64,000 nucleotides of DNA, from positions 16,083,176 to 16,147,175 of the forward strand of contig OZ023187.1 in NCBI GenBank assembly GCA_963995505.1, read 5' to 3'. Positions 46,395 through 59,670 of the stretch are shown one piece after another. The notes under the pieces were generated by a model, which saw only the letters and a list, made by a program, of their open reading frames with translations, was not told the origin of the DNA and searched no databases. Both the position numbers and the translations under genes were made by a program. Source of the DNA: Hypericum androsaemum (taxonomy: Eukaryota; Streptophyta; Magnoliopsida; Malpighiales; Hypericaceae). The first letter of the stretch is position 1, and every line of letters begins with the position of its first letter.

Positions 46395-48548
46395 TCATTT
46401 TGGAGATGACAAAACTCCAGATACATTCTTTGGTTCATCTTCATCCTGCAGGATGGCTAGAAGAATTTCACTTGGACCACTAAATTTCTTTAGTGATACC
46501 AAGAACGCATTAGCCTCGCCTTCGATGTCAAATCGTCGGCGTGGTATGCTTGTTCTGCTAGACCTATGAAATTCCCGGTTTTGACAAACATCTCTCATAT
46601 GTTCATCATATCCAGGAATCGTACTCCCACTGGGTGAAAATACCGTACTCCCACTGGAATAAAGAATTACCTCTCTTTCAGGACTCAGATCACGACCTTC
46701 CGAATTATTTTGAGTTGGAAAATCTATATCTTCCTCCTTAATTCTCCCACTCGGAAGAAGTGATCCAGATGATTCTAGTTCATTTGTCTCATAAAGGGTA
46801 AGGTCACTACTAACCTCTCCCAACTTCGGAAATTCATTCTCCAAAAATGTGACATCACGTGATTCAAATTCTGTTACATGTCCATTGTCCAGTTCACCCA
46901 CGAACACGTACCCTTTAGATACCTCTGGGTATCTTATAAAGATACTTTTTCTACCTCTCGGTCCTAGTTTACCGAAAGTACTTGAGGTAGAATGGACATA
47001 TGACGCACACCCCCATGGCTTAAAATAGGATAAATCGGGCTTCCGATCTGTCCACATTTCGTAAGGAGTGGCAGTAACAGACTTAGAGGGAACACGATTG
47101 AGAACGTATGCGGAAGTCAGGAGCGCATCTCCATAGAATGATATAGGCAAACTTGCCTCTGCCATCATCGATCTAACCATGTCAAGAAGAGTTCTATTTC
47201 TTCTTTCAGCAACCCCATTTTGCTGGAGTGTATAGGGAATAGACAACTGATGTTCAATCCCTTTTTCAATACATAGAGCTTTGAACTCATCAGAAAGATA
47301 TTCACGGCCACGATCAGTTCGTAAAGCCTTTATCTTTCTTTCCTTCTGATTCTCAATAAAACTCATGTACGTCATAAAGCAGTTTAAGGCTTCAGACTTG
47401 TGAGAAATCAGGTATATCAGACCATATCTAGTATAATCGTCAATAAAGGTGATGAAGTAATATGCTCCATGCCTTGCCCTCACGTTCATTGGAGCACATA
47501 TGTCAGAATGGACAAATTGTAGTGGAAATTTGGCTCTAGCCCCAGCACCGAAAGGTTTCCTAGTGCTTTTCCCTTCTAGACAGGATACGCATCTGGGTAA
47601 TATAGATTTCTCTATATTGCCCAACAGTCCTGCCTTAGCTAGACGGTTTAAACAATCCTGACCAATATGGCCTAGTCTATAATGCCATAGTTTAATATCA
47701 TCCTCTGATGAGTTTAAACTGGTGGCAAAGGAAAAACTTTCACAAGGATCAATATCCAGAATCAAAAAAATTTCTGATATATATCCAAGGCCAAAATAGG
47801 CATCATCCAAAAACAATCTAACGGTGTCGTCCTCAAATGACAACCAAAAACCTAAAAACATTAAGGCTGAAACTGAGATCAGGTTCCTTCGTATGTCTGG
47901 AGCAAACAACACGTCATGTAAAAGAAGAGCACGACCACCACGAAGGTGTAATCTATAAGTGCCCAAGCCTTTCACATCCAAGCACGAGTTGTTACCGACA
48001 AAAATGGTTTTTGCTCCAGCCGGCAACCGCCTGTACTCAACGAACGAACAACGGTCTCTAGCTATGTGGTCTGTCGCTCCTGAATCAATCACCCACATAG
48101 AATGTGATTCAGTTAGAAGGGTACAAGAGGATACATACAGTTTACTCACACTTGAGTTCAGATGTACCTGCTTGGGCATCTTGCAATCTTTTGCAAAATG
48201 TCCCTTCTGTTGACAGTTAAAACATTTCACTTTTGAAATGTTAAACCGCTTGTTCCTTTTAGCCTTGGAGCCATCCAACTTGGTTCCATGGTTTTCAGCC
48301 TTAGGAGTTTGTTTACACTTATCCTTTCCTTTACCTTTCCTCTTCCAATTAATATAAGCTTCCTTATTTCGCTTATGTTGAGCAGTTGTGCCTTCTTCAG
48401 GCTCATCCATTATTACATGTATGTGCTCCAGAACCTCTTGTTCTTCAAGCACATATTGTATTTTCATGCTCCAATTTTCATAATTTTTACCGTTGAGTTT
48501 CAACTCACGGTTTAGCTCAGCTATGATGGATCTAGAAGCAACTGACAT
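46395..48548 (-). pseudogene. Copia gag-protease-integrase, gag shortened, ended by an internal stop
   Basis: ATG at 48548 (MSVASRSIIAEL). Gag N-terminus 1-70, then directly a basic linker, so most of the usual gag middle is deleted. Zinc knuckle CX2CX4HX4C at 109-122; protease DSGA at about 155-158; integrase HHCC zinc site at about 289-323; catalytic Asp349 (HSDI), Asp412 (RTDRG) and Glu448 (NGVAERRN). An in-frame TGA at 46397-46395 ends it, after which the same frame continues as reverse transcriptase. Without a full gag the element could not form particles by itself. Confidence 0.93.
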
Positions 48549-48913
48549 TCTATAGGGATTTTTAATATGAGAACATATTAGAAGTTGATTTGGCAATATG
48601 ATACAATTTACTATTCACTCATAACTTTATAACGATATGAGGTTCTTGATTAATCTCAAAATTGAAATGGGTTGCGGGCATGCTTCCCCTCACCATTCAA
48701 GTATTAATCTTAAACTTCAACAGTTTAAAGTTCATCGATAGTAAATTCAAGTGGAAGCAACTAAACAAACATCTTTATTTAATTGCATACATTTGTACAT
48801 TCTGAGCTTATACACACATGTACAAAAAACTCAGATGAGGTCTCAACCTATTGTACAAAAAAGTCCCCCAAAAATAACATATGTACATGAGGACAGATAA
48901 ACATAACATGAAA

Positions 48914-49486
48914 TCACACATTGATCGGATGTCCAGGCGATCCGGTAGGAGAATCCATATACATATCTGGATCCGGGTCCAAAGACGATCCTTGGGGGAC
49001 CGGGTGCGAGGACGATCCGGCGAGAAGTTCTAGGGTACTTCCTGGAACTGGAATTGAGTCTATGATCCAGAGCGGAGGAAAACTGTAATAGTAATCCTTA
49101 GCGAGGTAGCGGTTCAAGATTAAACCGCTTCGCAGCTCCAGAACAGGAGAAGGTATCATTTCTCTGCGAGGACCCTTATCCTCAAGATAATGGATCAGAC
49201 CATAGAGGGCATCTCTATGGGTATTGAACTCAGGTGCCGAGAAGATACTCATATCTTCTCGAATTTTCATCGTGACCAGGAGGTCTTGAAACATGGAGGG
49301 GCAGTCGTCTCCATGATCATAACCTCCGGCCCAGATGCACTCTTGCATCTTCCGATGAACAGCCTCAATGTGCTCGACGATGACATACATGTCATTCTTG
49401 GGCACACGCAGCGGTAAACGGCGCTTCAGAACCTTTTGTCGAAGTTCCATTGCACAAAAGTTCAGATACCTTTCTCCAATAGCCAT
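48914..49486 (-). CDS. Extra ORF upstream of gag in the Copia element, unrecognised
   Basis: ATG at 49486, 190 codons to TGA, same strand as gag. The protein starts MAIGERYLNFCAMELRQK and has a Pro/Ser/Asp-rich tail (VPQGSSLDPDPDMYMDSPTG). I see no zinc knuckle, protease, transmembrane segment or known retroelement domain; the N-terminal two thirds look globular. An intact frame survives while gag and pol are broken. Canonical Copia elements have a single gag-pol frame, so this is additional: a captured host fragment or a lineage-specific retroelement protein. Confidence 0.6.
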   Translation of the reverse strand: MAIGERYLNFCAMELRQKVLKRRLPLRVPKNDMYVIVEHIEAVHRKMQECIWAGGYDHGDDCPSMFQDLLVTMKIREDMSIFSAPEFNTHRDALYGLIHYLEDKGPRREMIPSPVLELRSGLILNRYLAKDYYYSFPPLWIIDSIPVPGSTLELLAGSSSHPVPQGSSLDPDPDMYMDSPTGSPGHPINV

Positions 49487-49509
49487 CAAATCTTGCAACA
49501 ATTGCAATT

Positions 49510-50614
49510 CAATTTCGGGTTAACACTCATATTTTCCCAAAATAGGATTGAAAAACTCATTTTTCAATCTTTTGATGATCATACAATGGACCAATTCATG
49601 TGATTTTAGTTACATTTAACATATCTCGGAACTCGTTCCAAAATATTTTTAAGTTTATTAAAATATTGTCATAATTTTAATAAACCTAATTGACAAAAAT
49701 TTCTCAAAATTTTTATCAATTTATTGGATTTAATTGAATAAAAACTGATTTTATCCAATTAAAAGCGGAGAAAACCCAATAAAAGTCCAATTTTGACTTA
49801 AGACCGTAAATCGGGTTGGGTCGAACCAATAAACCAGGCCAATCCGTCCGGTTTTTTGATTTTCTTGACCCGGGTATAAATATTTTCGGGAAAAATTGTG
49901 AAATTATGATTTTGCCCCTCGCATATTTTCCCTCTGATTTTCTCTCTCCCCGACTGTCTCGGCGAAAATTCGGCCGCCGCTCCTCTCCACGACCGCCGCG
50001 TAACGGCGGCGAACCAAGGGCCGAGACCGGTCGCAATCGAGTCGTCTCGGCCTCGCGATCATGGCCGTAGCGGCCTCGCGGGCCGTCGTCCAGCCGTTCT
50101 CCGCCGCGATCGTCTTCTCCGTTCCGCGTCTCTCCGCCGTCGTCGTCTTCGATCTCGCGATTCCGGCGACGTCGATCCATAAATGTGGTATCGGGACGTC
50201 GGGGAGAAGCCGGAGAATCGACTATCGTCGATCTCCGGCATCGAAATCATCAGATTTTCGACGAAATCGATCGAATTCGATTTCGGGAGAAAACGCCCAA
50301 ATCGCCTGATTAGGGTTAATTTTCGATTTGGGGATTTTTGGGAAATTTTCTAATTTATCCCCAAGTTTTCCAAAAATTGCACCGAAGTCCATGACACACA
50401 GGTGCCACGTAATCGGTCAAATTTTAGATTGGTACCTTAAGGTTTCGCGCGGTTAGGAAAAATTCAATTTAGTCCCGCTAGTTCTAAATTAATTACATTA
50501 AAGTCCAACAGATTATGATTTTCAACAAAATCACAATTAATACGATTTTTAACCCAAAAAATCACATAATTATTTGAATTAAAACATCATATTATCATCA
50601 AAACATGGTTTCAA
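49510..50614 (-). other. Copia leader region with a GC-rich block
   Basis: About 1.1 kb between primer site and the extra ORF. 49960-50290 is GC- and CpG-rich, and on the minus strand a 154-codon Arg/Asp-rich frame with a true ATG at 50180 runs across it into AT-rich sequence. Its composition is low in complexity and no domain is seen, so I do not call it a gene. It could be captured host sequence. Confidence 0.5.
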
Positions 50615-50630
50615 CCATGCTCTGATACCA
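50615..50630 (-). promoter_or_regulatory. Primer binding site (initiator tRNA-Met)
   Basis: On the minus strand TGGTATCAGAGCATGG, two bases inside the 5' LTR, complementary to the 3' end of plant initiator tRNA-Met, the usual Copia primer. Confidence 0.95.
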
Positions 50631-50632
50631 AT

Positions 50633-51218
50633 TGACGGATTCGACGCGTAATTAATGAGTAATTACGTGTTGAACTCGTTTAATTAACAAACTAATTCGT
50701 TAATCATAAATTACTTACTTGTTGAAGCAAGAGGTCCACAGGCTCGGGTCCATAATTTCTTCGTGCTGGTCGAATTACGATCACGTTTGAACAGATTCGC
50801 AATTGATTTTCACGAGATTTCTTCTATAGAAAATCTGATTAAAATTCAGGAACTAATCCGGAATTTTACCTTTCTGATTAAGTAGTTGTAGGAAAAGTTG
50901 CATTTCAGTCCAGCCGGATTCCTCCTTTTATAGGAAAGTCCGGCCAGTCAAAATGTGCCACGTGGCACTCCTGACCATACGGCTGCCACGTGGCACTTCA
51001 GGCCACATGTCCGCCACGTGGCGTGACACGTGGCAAAGCTAGCGCCACGCGGGCTGCCACATATGACGTCAGCGCCACGTCACGCTGACGTGGTGCTTGC
51101 GTGGCTTCGGGGCCGGTCAACGCGGGTTGACCGGCCCATCCAACCCAACTTATGGGCCTGATGGGCCCGGGCCCATTTAGGCACAATAATAATTGCCTAA
51201 TAGGCCCAAGGTCCAACA
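50633..51218 (-). repeat. 5' LTR of the Copia element
   Basis: 586 bp, similar to the other LTR but with clear indels and substitutions in the CACGTGG-rich part (50957-51040). The TATA box is TATAAAAGG at 50932-50924 (minus strand). The divergence means the insertion is old relative to the 950-bp Copia derivative. Confidence 0.92.
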
Positions 51219-51223
51219 GAATT

Positions 51224-52353
51224 GATCCTAGATTACAAATCCTTTTATTTAACATAATCAAGTAGTACCAATAAAAAAAATTCTTTCAATTTAAAGAAGA
51301 AGCCTCGAATTAGTATTGACTTAGATGACAAATCCTTTTATTGAAATGACTTTAATTGCCTCTACCAAAAAAATAACTTTAATCGCCTTTTAAAATTATG
51401 ATGGAAACGAAATGGAGAAATCGGAATTGGACTAGTAAACCAAATAACGGACGAAATATTAAAATAACACACCGTCACAATGTGGAGCCGAAGTAACTGC
51501 GATAACCATCACGGTTCTCTCTTTCCCGATAAAATAGTTTAGACGAAGATGTCCACCTAGCACTAATTTTGTCCCTGTTTGATTGAGATAATTGGGTATT
51601 AATACTGGTTTAATCCTCGATTTATATTTTTGTAAGGTTAATAAACTTGTTAATTGTTATTTAATTAGGAAGAATTCTTAAATGGATCTTTTTAATGCGG
51701 ATTGTTCTTTAATTATGAAACATATGATAATGTGATACCGTAATTAAATTTTGAAAATAAATTTATGTTAAATTTAATGCATATAAACCATTTAGTTTTG
51801 TTATAATATGGAATGCGACAATTTTTTCATGTTAATGTAAGAATATAATACATTTATAATCGACCCAAAAGCATTTACAAATTGTGACCGCGTTACTCTA
51901 CATTTGATATTTTTTAAAAATTATTATCCAATTTGAATTTAGAATATTTAGTATAGCAAATAATTTTTTATTCGAATTTGAAATAATTGGTAATAGATAG
52001 TATAAAAAAATCAACCGAAAAGCATCTAACTACCACCGATGGCTTCGGTCCATTCTTCTGCCGAGGGGAAATGGACACCCCAACCCATTACTGAATGCGT
52101 GGTTATCACACGCCTCATTACGGATGGCAATCCAAATTTTGTTTTGGAATCTTTTATATTTTGATGAAATGAAAATTAAAAGCTACTGTCTTTTGGAGAA
52201 AATAAGTTTTTCCAAAATAACTTTGAAGGGTGGCCAGAAATTTCCTAGTAAGACTATTTAACTTCTCTTTAAATTATTTTTCATTGATAAAAATGTAACC
52301 TAAATCGTTTACCAAATACGAATGCTTTTGGACTCGATTCTTTACACAAAATC
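51224..52353. repeat. Upstream flank of gene D (inverted match to 10948-12091)
   Basis: 51231-51400 continues the CAAATCCTTTTATT repeats. 51490-51840 and 52020-52150 match inverted the flank of gene A, and 52020-52150 also matches 56500-56640 upstream of E. No gene. Confidence 0.7.
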
Positions 52354-52585
52354 GAGTCGCGTGGATTGGCATCTACCTAAACTGGCGCGTGGTGGAGAGT
52401 CACAAGTCCGTCCAGGAAAACGAGAAAGAAACCCGACGATTCCTGAATAATAGACTCCCGTGTAGGTCACCACGGCCTCTTTCCAGGGGTGACGCCCAAA
52501 ATACACGTGGCTAACAAACATTCGCTTACATCAAGGGCATTATCGTAACTGACCACCCTCCGTCCTCCCCTCTATTTAATAAGAG
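52354..52585 (+). promoter_or_regulatory. Promoter of polyubiquitin D
   Basis: GAGTCGCGTGGATTGGCATC, AAACTGGCGCGTGG, GATTCCTGAATAATAGACTC, CCCGTGTAGGTCACCACGGC, ACACGTGGCTAACAAACATT, GGGCATTATCGTAACTGACC, CTATTTAATAAGAG (52572-52585). The reversed CCAAT box is lost here (CATTCGC). Confidence 0.86.
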
Positions 52586-52681
52586 CATCTCCTCCCCGAT
52601 CTCCTCACAAATCAGTCCGATACACAAATCGCCATTAAGAAATCTTCGATCTCTCCGAAAAGCTCTCCTCTCGAAGCCAAG

Positions 52682-53156
52682 GTATAATCTCTCTCTTTAT
52701 GTCTTTTTTTTAATTAATTCTTTTGTTGGTTTAAGTCTAATTACTGGTAGTATCATCATCATCGAGAGCTGATTTGGGGATCTGGGGTTAATTAGGTTTT
52801 CTTTTTTTATTAGCTTTCTTTTTAGGTTCAAGTGTAATTACTGTTATTATTATTTTCACCAATAGCTGATTTTGGGACCTGGGTTTAATTATATGGGGAT
52901 CTTGTTGATCTGGGATTTCGTTTTTATGTGATGGCGTGAAGGGGCTTTATTCCGTTGGTGAAAAGAATGTGACTTTAATTGATTGGGATTTTTTTTGTTA
53001 GATCTGTAATTGTCTAGAACTGCTTCTTCCCTTGTGGGTTTACGATGTTGATGTGGATTGTTTTAATCGAATCGATTGAAATTTAGGGTTTTTTTTGTGT
53101 ACCGAATCTGTTTGTATATGATCTGATTGTATATTTCGATTCAATTTTGTGTGTAG
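52682..53156 (+). other. Leader intron of polyubiquitin D
   Basis: Donor GCCAAG|GTATAA, acceptor GTGTGTAG before the ATG, 475 bp, the shortest in the array. Confidence 0.92.
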
Positions 53157-53846
<690 letters not shown>

Positions 53847-54167
53847 AGCCAGCTGGTCCTCGCCCTCGCGTCTCTGGTAAAATTGTGTCCCTTTTGTGTT
53901 CGTTGCCATTGTTGGATGGCTGCTGGTAATGAGTCGTTTGAACTTCTACCAAGTTAGTTTAATTTGGTTTGTGCGAGTGTCGTGTTGTACACTTGGCTGC
54001 ATTGTGACACTTTAAGACACTGTCATGCTAGTGTTCAACAATGATAAGTACTGCGCTCCAAATATTGGCTCTTGCGATTGCTCGTTTCATTTTTCTATTA
54101 CAAGCAATATTTCGTATCCGTCTCGTTTCAATATCCGACTGGACCACGCCAGGGTTGCCCCCCTCTA

Positions 54168-54420
54168 CGCCAAGAAGATGGCTCGGAGGCTATCTGCCTT
54201 GTCGGGGGTTTCCCCCATCCGAACATGCCTGGGTCGCCCCCCTCTTCGGCCAAGATGATGGCGCGGGGGCTATTTACGTCGCGATCTCTGCCTTGACGGG
54301 TCTCATCCACCCGAAATCCAGCGCACCCCGGTGGCCATAACCATCCGTCTCTCGTGCGTGCTACTATATATCCTCCATTCACGGCCTCTCTATTTAAATG
54401 ATCCATAAGCAGACTTGCTA
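54168..54420 (+). repeat. GC-rich downstream module of the ubiquitin unit (D copy, doubled)
   Basis: GCCAAGAAGATGGCTCGGAG and, about 80 bp on, GCCAAGATGATGGCGCGGGG, then CCCGAAATCCAGCGCACCCC and TATTTAAATGATCCATAAGC, the same order as at 21468. Confidence 0.75.
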
Positions 54421-55709
54421 AAATATCATTTCGTCCAGAAACATTAGTTCAGTCAAAATATACATTCTAGCCAGATCGTTAGATATGGGCTTATATTCAA
54501 TACTCTCGTTGCTCTTAATTTTCCACCAAATATAGACTTCTCGCCCCTTCGGCCCTTTCCCTTACGGGAACACACTGGCGTAGCAAAAAAAGAGTTGGAA
54601 ACGATTAGTGATTAATTATTCTGACATAATCAAAAGTTTCAGACAACTTTGAAGAATGTTATTGTCGTGGCTTAGCATAAAATGCTATTACCTATCAAAA
54701 GTTTATGACAAACGTGCACGAGTGTCACTGTACCGATAATGCTGTTAAGCACTAAAAATGGTTAAAGATATACGACTATCTAGATAACATATACTATTAG
54801 ATTTTGCTAGGTAATCTATATTATTGCATATAACACTTTTTTGCTTATTTAGTGGTAGAAAAAAATATTTTTCATATCGAACTCAAAATTATAAACGATT
54901 TGATATGTATTTTGATGATTTCAAGAGATTAGTTTATCTCGATGTATTCGTTCTATTATGCAACCAAGTAACTAATAAAGAGTAGTGGATTAGTTATCCC
55001 TAGAAATTTACCAAAAAATTAGAAACGATTTGTACCAGATTTGCAATTTGGGTGCGAGCAAATATCTCAATTCCATCTTAAGTGGTTACAGGTACCTTAA
55101 TTTCTCTCAGTAAATATTTTTTTTATATCGATCCACTTAATTGATTAATTTAATTTCGAGTTAAAAAAATAGAATTGACAAAGAAAACCTACAGTTTGAT
55201 TCATTGTACCACCAACCTTCCATTAAAAGAAAACGAGAAAAACAATGTCAATGTTCGGAAACTAAAATAGGGTAGGGATGAAAAAAATCAGATATCGTGA
55301 GACGGACCCTTTATATTACGGGTTAAGAGTTTATTAGATCTATGATAAATAATAATATGGGTCAATGATCGATAGGATCCATATCTGACCTTATCATTAA
55401 ACTCATAAAAGAGATCATACTTTTATTAGACCATATTTAGATTCATCCGCTTCAAATATAAATATTATTATCTCCCGTAAACGCTACAAATTTCGCATGA
55501 CATTTAATATGAAAATATGTAAGATCCCCGTTTCGTAACTTAAAATTAAAATTTAGTATTTTATCTCATCGAGTGCTAAAGTGGAAGTAAATCTGATGAT
55601 ATTTTTAAATAATTTACATTGAATGTTATAAATATTTTGTAGACCAATGAATCTATATGCTAACGTAAGATTGTAAATACATTTATAATCAACCCCGAAA
55701 TTAAAAAAA
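54421..55709. other. Intergenic, no gene; dispersed repeat at 55260-55520
   Basis: 54470-54540 repeats the GATATGGGCTTATATTCA wording of unit ends. 55260-55520 is shared with 1270-1600. The rest is AT-rich without recognised content. Confidence 0.5.
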
Positions 55710-56487
55710 AAGTAAATTATCTTTAGGTCTCTAGTATTTAATGGCATATCCAATTTAGTCCTTACTGTTTTCAATAATTTACATCCGTCTTCATAATTTG
55801 TGAAAATGCACCTCTCAGGTCTCTCACTACAGAAGTGCGCAATATAATTTTTTAACGACCATTTTACCCTTCAAAAAAAAACAAACAAAAAAACCTTATC
55901 GACCACCCCTTCCTCAACCAGGATTACCACCGTCTTCACCGTCGCTCTTACCATCCTTAGCGGTCCCATCCCCGGGGAGCTGAGCCGCCTTCTGATGTCG
56001 TCTCAAGCCTGGTCCTCATAGGGGGGAGGTCGGGGATCAGCGAAACAACAACAGGAAAGAGAGACATCGCAGAGTTTGGGTTTAGCGATCGACGAAACAA
56101 CCGGGGCAGGCGAGCCGGATCTGAAGCCGAAACAGACTCGGGGGTCGGCTGAGTTTGGGTTTCCCGACATTAAATTGTAAAGAAAGAACAAAAAAGCTTC
56201 AGTTTATGGTTGGTCAAGATGTCGCAGCTCCCGCATATGAAGAGAACGGGGATACTATTCAGCCGTCCGGTGGTTGAACTTCGCAAAGGTTTTATTGTTT
56301 TGTTTATTTATTTAAGGGTGTAAAGATCATAAAATAAATTATATTTAGCGATGACATCAACGGTAGAAAAAATAGAGACTTGAGAGGTTATTTTTGTAAA
56401 CTAGGAGAATGAATGTAGGAAACTGAAAATAGTAAAGACTAAATTGGATATTTCTGCAAACACTAATGAACTTAGGGCAATTTACCC
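55710..56487. mobile_element. Mutator-like element with about 150-bp inverted arms
   Basis: AAGTAAATTATCTTTAGGTC at the left is matched by GGGTAAATTGCCCTAAGTTC read inward from the right, with ATCCAATTTAGTC.TTACT in both arms. Flanking TTAAAAAAA and TATAAAAAA fit a decayed 9-bp duplication. In the flank of D the equivalent place has no such arms. The interior (55890-56330) is GC-rich and coding-like but unrecognised. Confidence 0.65.
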
Positions 56488-56978
56488 TATAAAAAATCAA
56501 ACCCAAAAGCATCCAACAACCACCGACGGCTCGGTCCATTCTTCCGCCTAGGGGAAATTTGATACCCAACCCATTCCCGAGTGCGTGGTTCTCACACGCC
56601 TCATTATCAATTGGCCACCCAGATTTTGATTATTTTAAATCTTTATATTTTAAATTTTTTTTGAGAATGTATGTATTTTGAATCAATAGCTTCTCTTACG
56701 TGTCTTAAAGAAAAAGTAATTAAAAAAAATATTGAAGGACCAGAAATTTTCTAAGTCTTGTTATAATTCTTTTCTTTGACAAAAATATAACCTAAATTCT
56801 ACTTAAAAAAATACAAATCGTCTATCTCGTATCAACTGTGACATTATATTGTGACGTGAGAAAATTTTAACTCTAATTTTCACAAAATAAAAATCGATAC
56901 ATCCGACCAATGAAAATTAGATTGAGTTTAAATAAGATCCGTTCGAATATCCAATATTTTAAAAAATTGAAACACCCA
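56488..56978. repeat. Upstream flank of gene E
   Basis: 56500-56640 (AACCACCGACGGCTCGGTCC, TCATTATCAATTGGCCACCC) matches 52030-52150 and, inverted, 11440-11545. 56820-56960 is AT-rich with nothing seen. Confidence 0.65.
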
Positions 56979-57239
56979 AGTTGCGTGGGATGACATCTAC
57001 CCTATTCCGGCTCGTGGGGTAAGTCAGCCTCGTGGCCGCCTCCAATTTACGAAGTCCATCCAGGAAAAGAAGAAACCCGACGACCGACGATTCCTGATTC
57101 TCTGAATATAAAAAAGATTTCCGTGTAGGTCACGGCTTCTTTGTGTGACGCCAAAAGTACACGTGGCTAACACCCATTGGCGTCCTCTAAGGGCATTATC
57201 GTAACTGACCACCCTTCCTCCCCCTCTATTTAATAAGAG
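56979..57239 (+). promoter_or_regulatory. Promoter of polyubiquitin E
   Basis: AGTTGCGTGGGATGACATCT, GATTCCTGATTCTCTGAATA (the TTCnnGAA core is disrupted), CCGTGTAGGTCACGGCTTCT, ACACGTGGCTAACACCCATT, GGGCATTATCGTAACTGACC, CTATTTAATAAGAG (57226-57239). Confidence 0.86.
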
Positions 57240-57344
57240 CCTCTCCTCCCCTATCTCCTCACAAAGCAGTCTTCGCAACACAAACCGCTATTAAGAAATC
57301 TTCTCCCTTCGATCTCTAGGAAAATCTCTCCTCTCCAAGCCAAG

Positions 57345-57897
57345 GTAATATCTCTTTCTCTCTCTTATGTATTTTTTATTATTAATTATCTTGTTGGTTT
57401 AAGTCTAATTACTGTTATTAGCATCATCATCGAGAGCTGATTTAAGGGTTTGGGGTTAATTAGTTGGGGATCTTTTCAATCTAAGATCTTGTTTTAGGTT
57501 TTCTTTGTTGTTTAAGTGTAATTGCTGTTGTTAATAATTTCATCGATAGCTAATTTTGGGATCTGGGTTCAATTAGATGGGGAACTTTTTGATCGTGAAG
57601 GGTTTTATTCCCTAGGTGAAAAGATTTTGGCTTTAATTGATTGGGATTTTTTCTTGTTAGGTCGTGAAGGGTTTAATTGTCTCGAATTGCTTTTTTTCCG
57701 TTGTGGGCTTATGATGTGGGTCGTTTTCATCGAATCAATTGAAATTTAGGGTTTTCGTGTTTGATCTGGTTCAAAGGTTACATCGTTTGTTGATGTGATT
57801 CCCTGTTGGGGATTCTTGTCTTGTGTTGGGTACTGGGTATCTGTTTGTATTATTGTATATGATCTGATCGTATATTTGGCTTCGATTTTGTGTTTAG
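57345..57897 (+). other. Leader intron of polyubiquitin E
   Basis: Donor GCCAAG|GTAATA, acceptor GTGTTTAG before the ATG, 553 bp. Confidence 0.92.
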
Positions 57898-59043
<1,146 letters not shown>

Positions 59044-59670
59044 AGCTGCTGGTTCAAGCCCTTGCCTCTCTGTTTAGTACTGGAATTGTCTGGTTTGTTT
59101 TTGTTGCCATTGTTGAATGGCTGGAAATAAATCGTTTGAACTTCTTTAAAGTTTCTGTTTAATTTGGTGTGTACGAGTGTGGTGTCGTACACTTTGGCTG
59201 CATTGCTACACATGAAGCAGTTGCTAGTCTAGTGTTCCAACATTGAAAACTATATGTTCTCCAAAATACTGGCTCTTCTTACTGCAATTGCTCGTTTCGT
59301 TTTTCTATTGTATGCAATATTTTGTAGCTGCACGTCTTCAGTTCTCCTTTATCAATCGAGACATGGAGTACAAACCCTCCCCTTCCTATCCGGCGAAGAT
59401 GGCTCATAGCCTATCGCCGTCGCGATCTCCGCCTTGGCTGACCTGAACTCCGGCGACCCCAATCGTCGTCTCTTCCATCTCCCGAGCTCCACCTTCACGA
59501 AACCTCATAAGAAGACTTGCTTAAAACACCATTCATGTCCAGAAACATTTGCTCTGTCAAATAATATATGAGGATATTGTCAAATATTAGTTCACTTAAT
59601 GAATATTTGAATAAGAATCATTTTGACAAAAAGAAATGAAACCAATGCACAACCAACCGTCCCCTAAAAG
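59044..59670 (+). other. 3' flank of polyubiquitin E with single GC-rich module
   Basis: Unit-type 3' blocks (TTGTTGCCATTGTTGAATGG, AATCGTTTGAACTTCTTTAA), then GCGAAGATGGCTCATAGCCT and CGTCGCGATCTCCGCCTTGG at about 59393-59440. Beyond 59520 nothing is recognised up to the MITE. Confidence 0.6.

Larger units (their letters stand above)
43273..51218 (-). mobile_element. Copia LTR retrotransposon, 7.9 kb, disabled
   Basis: LTRs at 43273-43876 and 50633-51218, perfect 5-bp duplication GAATT (43268-43272, 51219-51223). Read on the minus strand the LTR runs TGTTGGAC...TCCGTCA. Order on that strand: 5' LTR, primer site, a long leader with an extra ORF, gag, protease, integrase, reverse transcriptase, RNase H, polypurine tract, 3' LTR. 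The integrase-before-RT order makes it Copia. It is broken by a gag deletion, an in-frame stop and a frameshift. Confidence 0.95.

Noticed and set aside
49716..50180. 154-codon Arg/Asp-rich frame in the Copia leader
   Set aside because: Low-complexity product of a CpG-rich block running into AT-rich sequence; no domain. Noted under the leader region instead.
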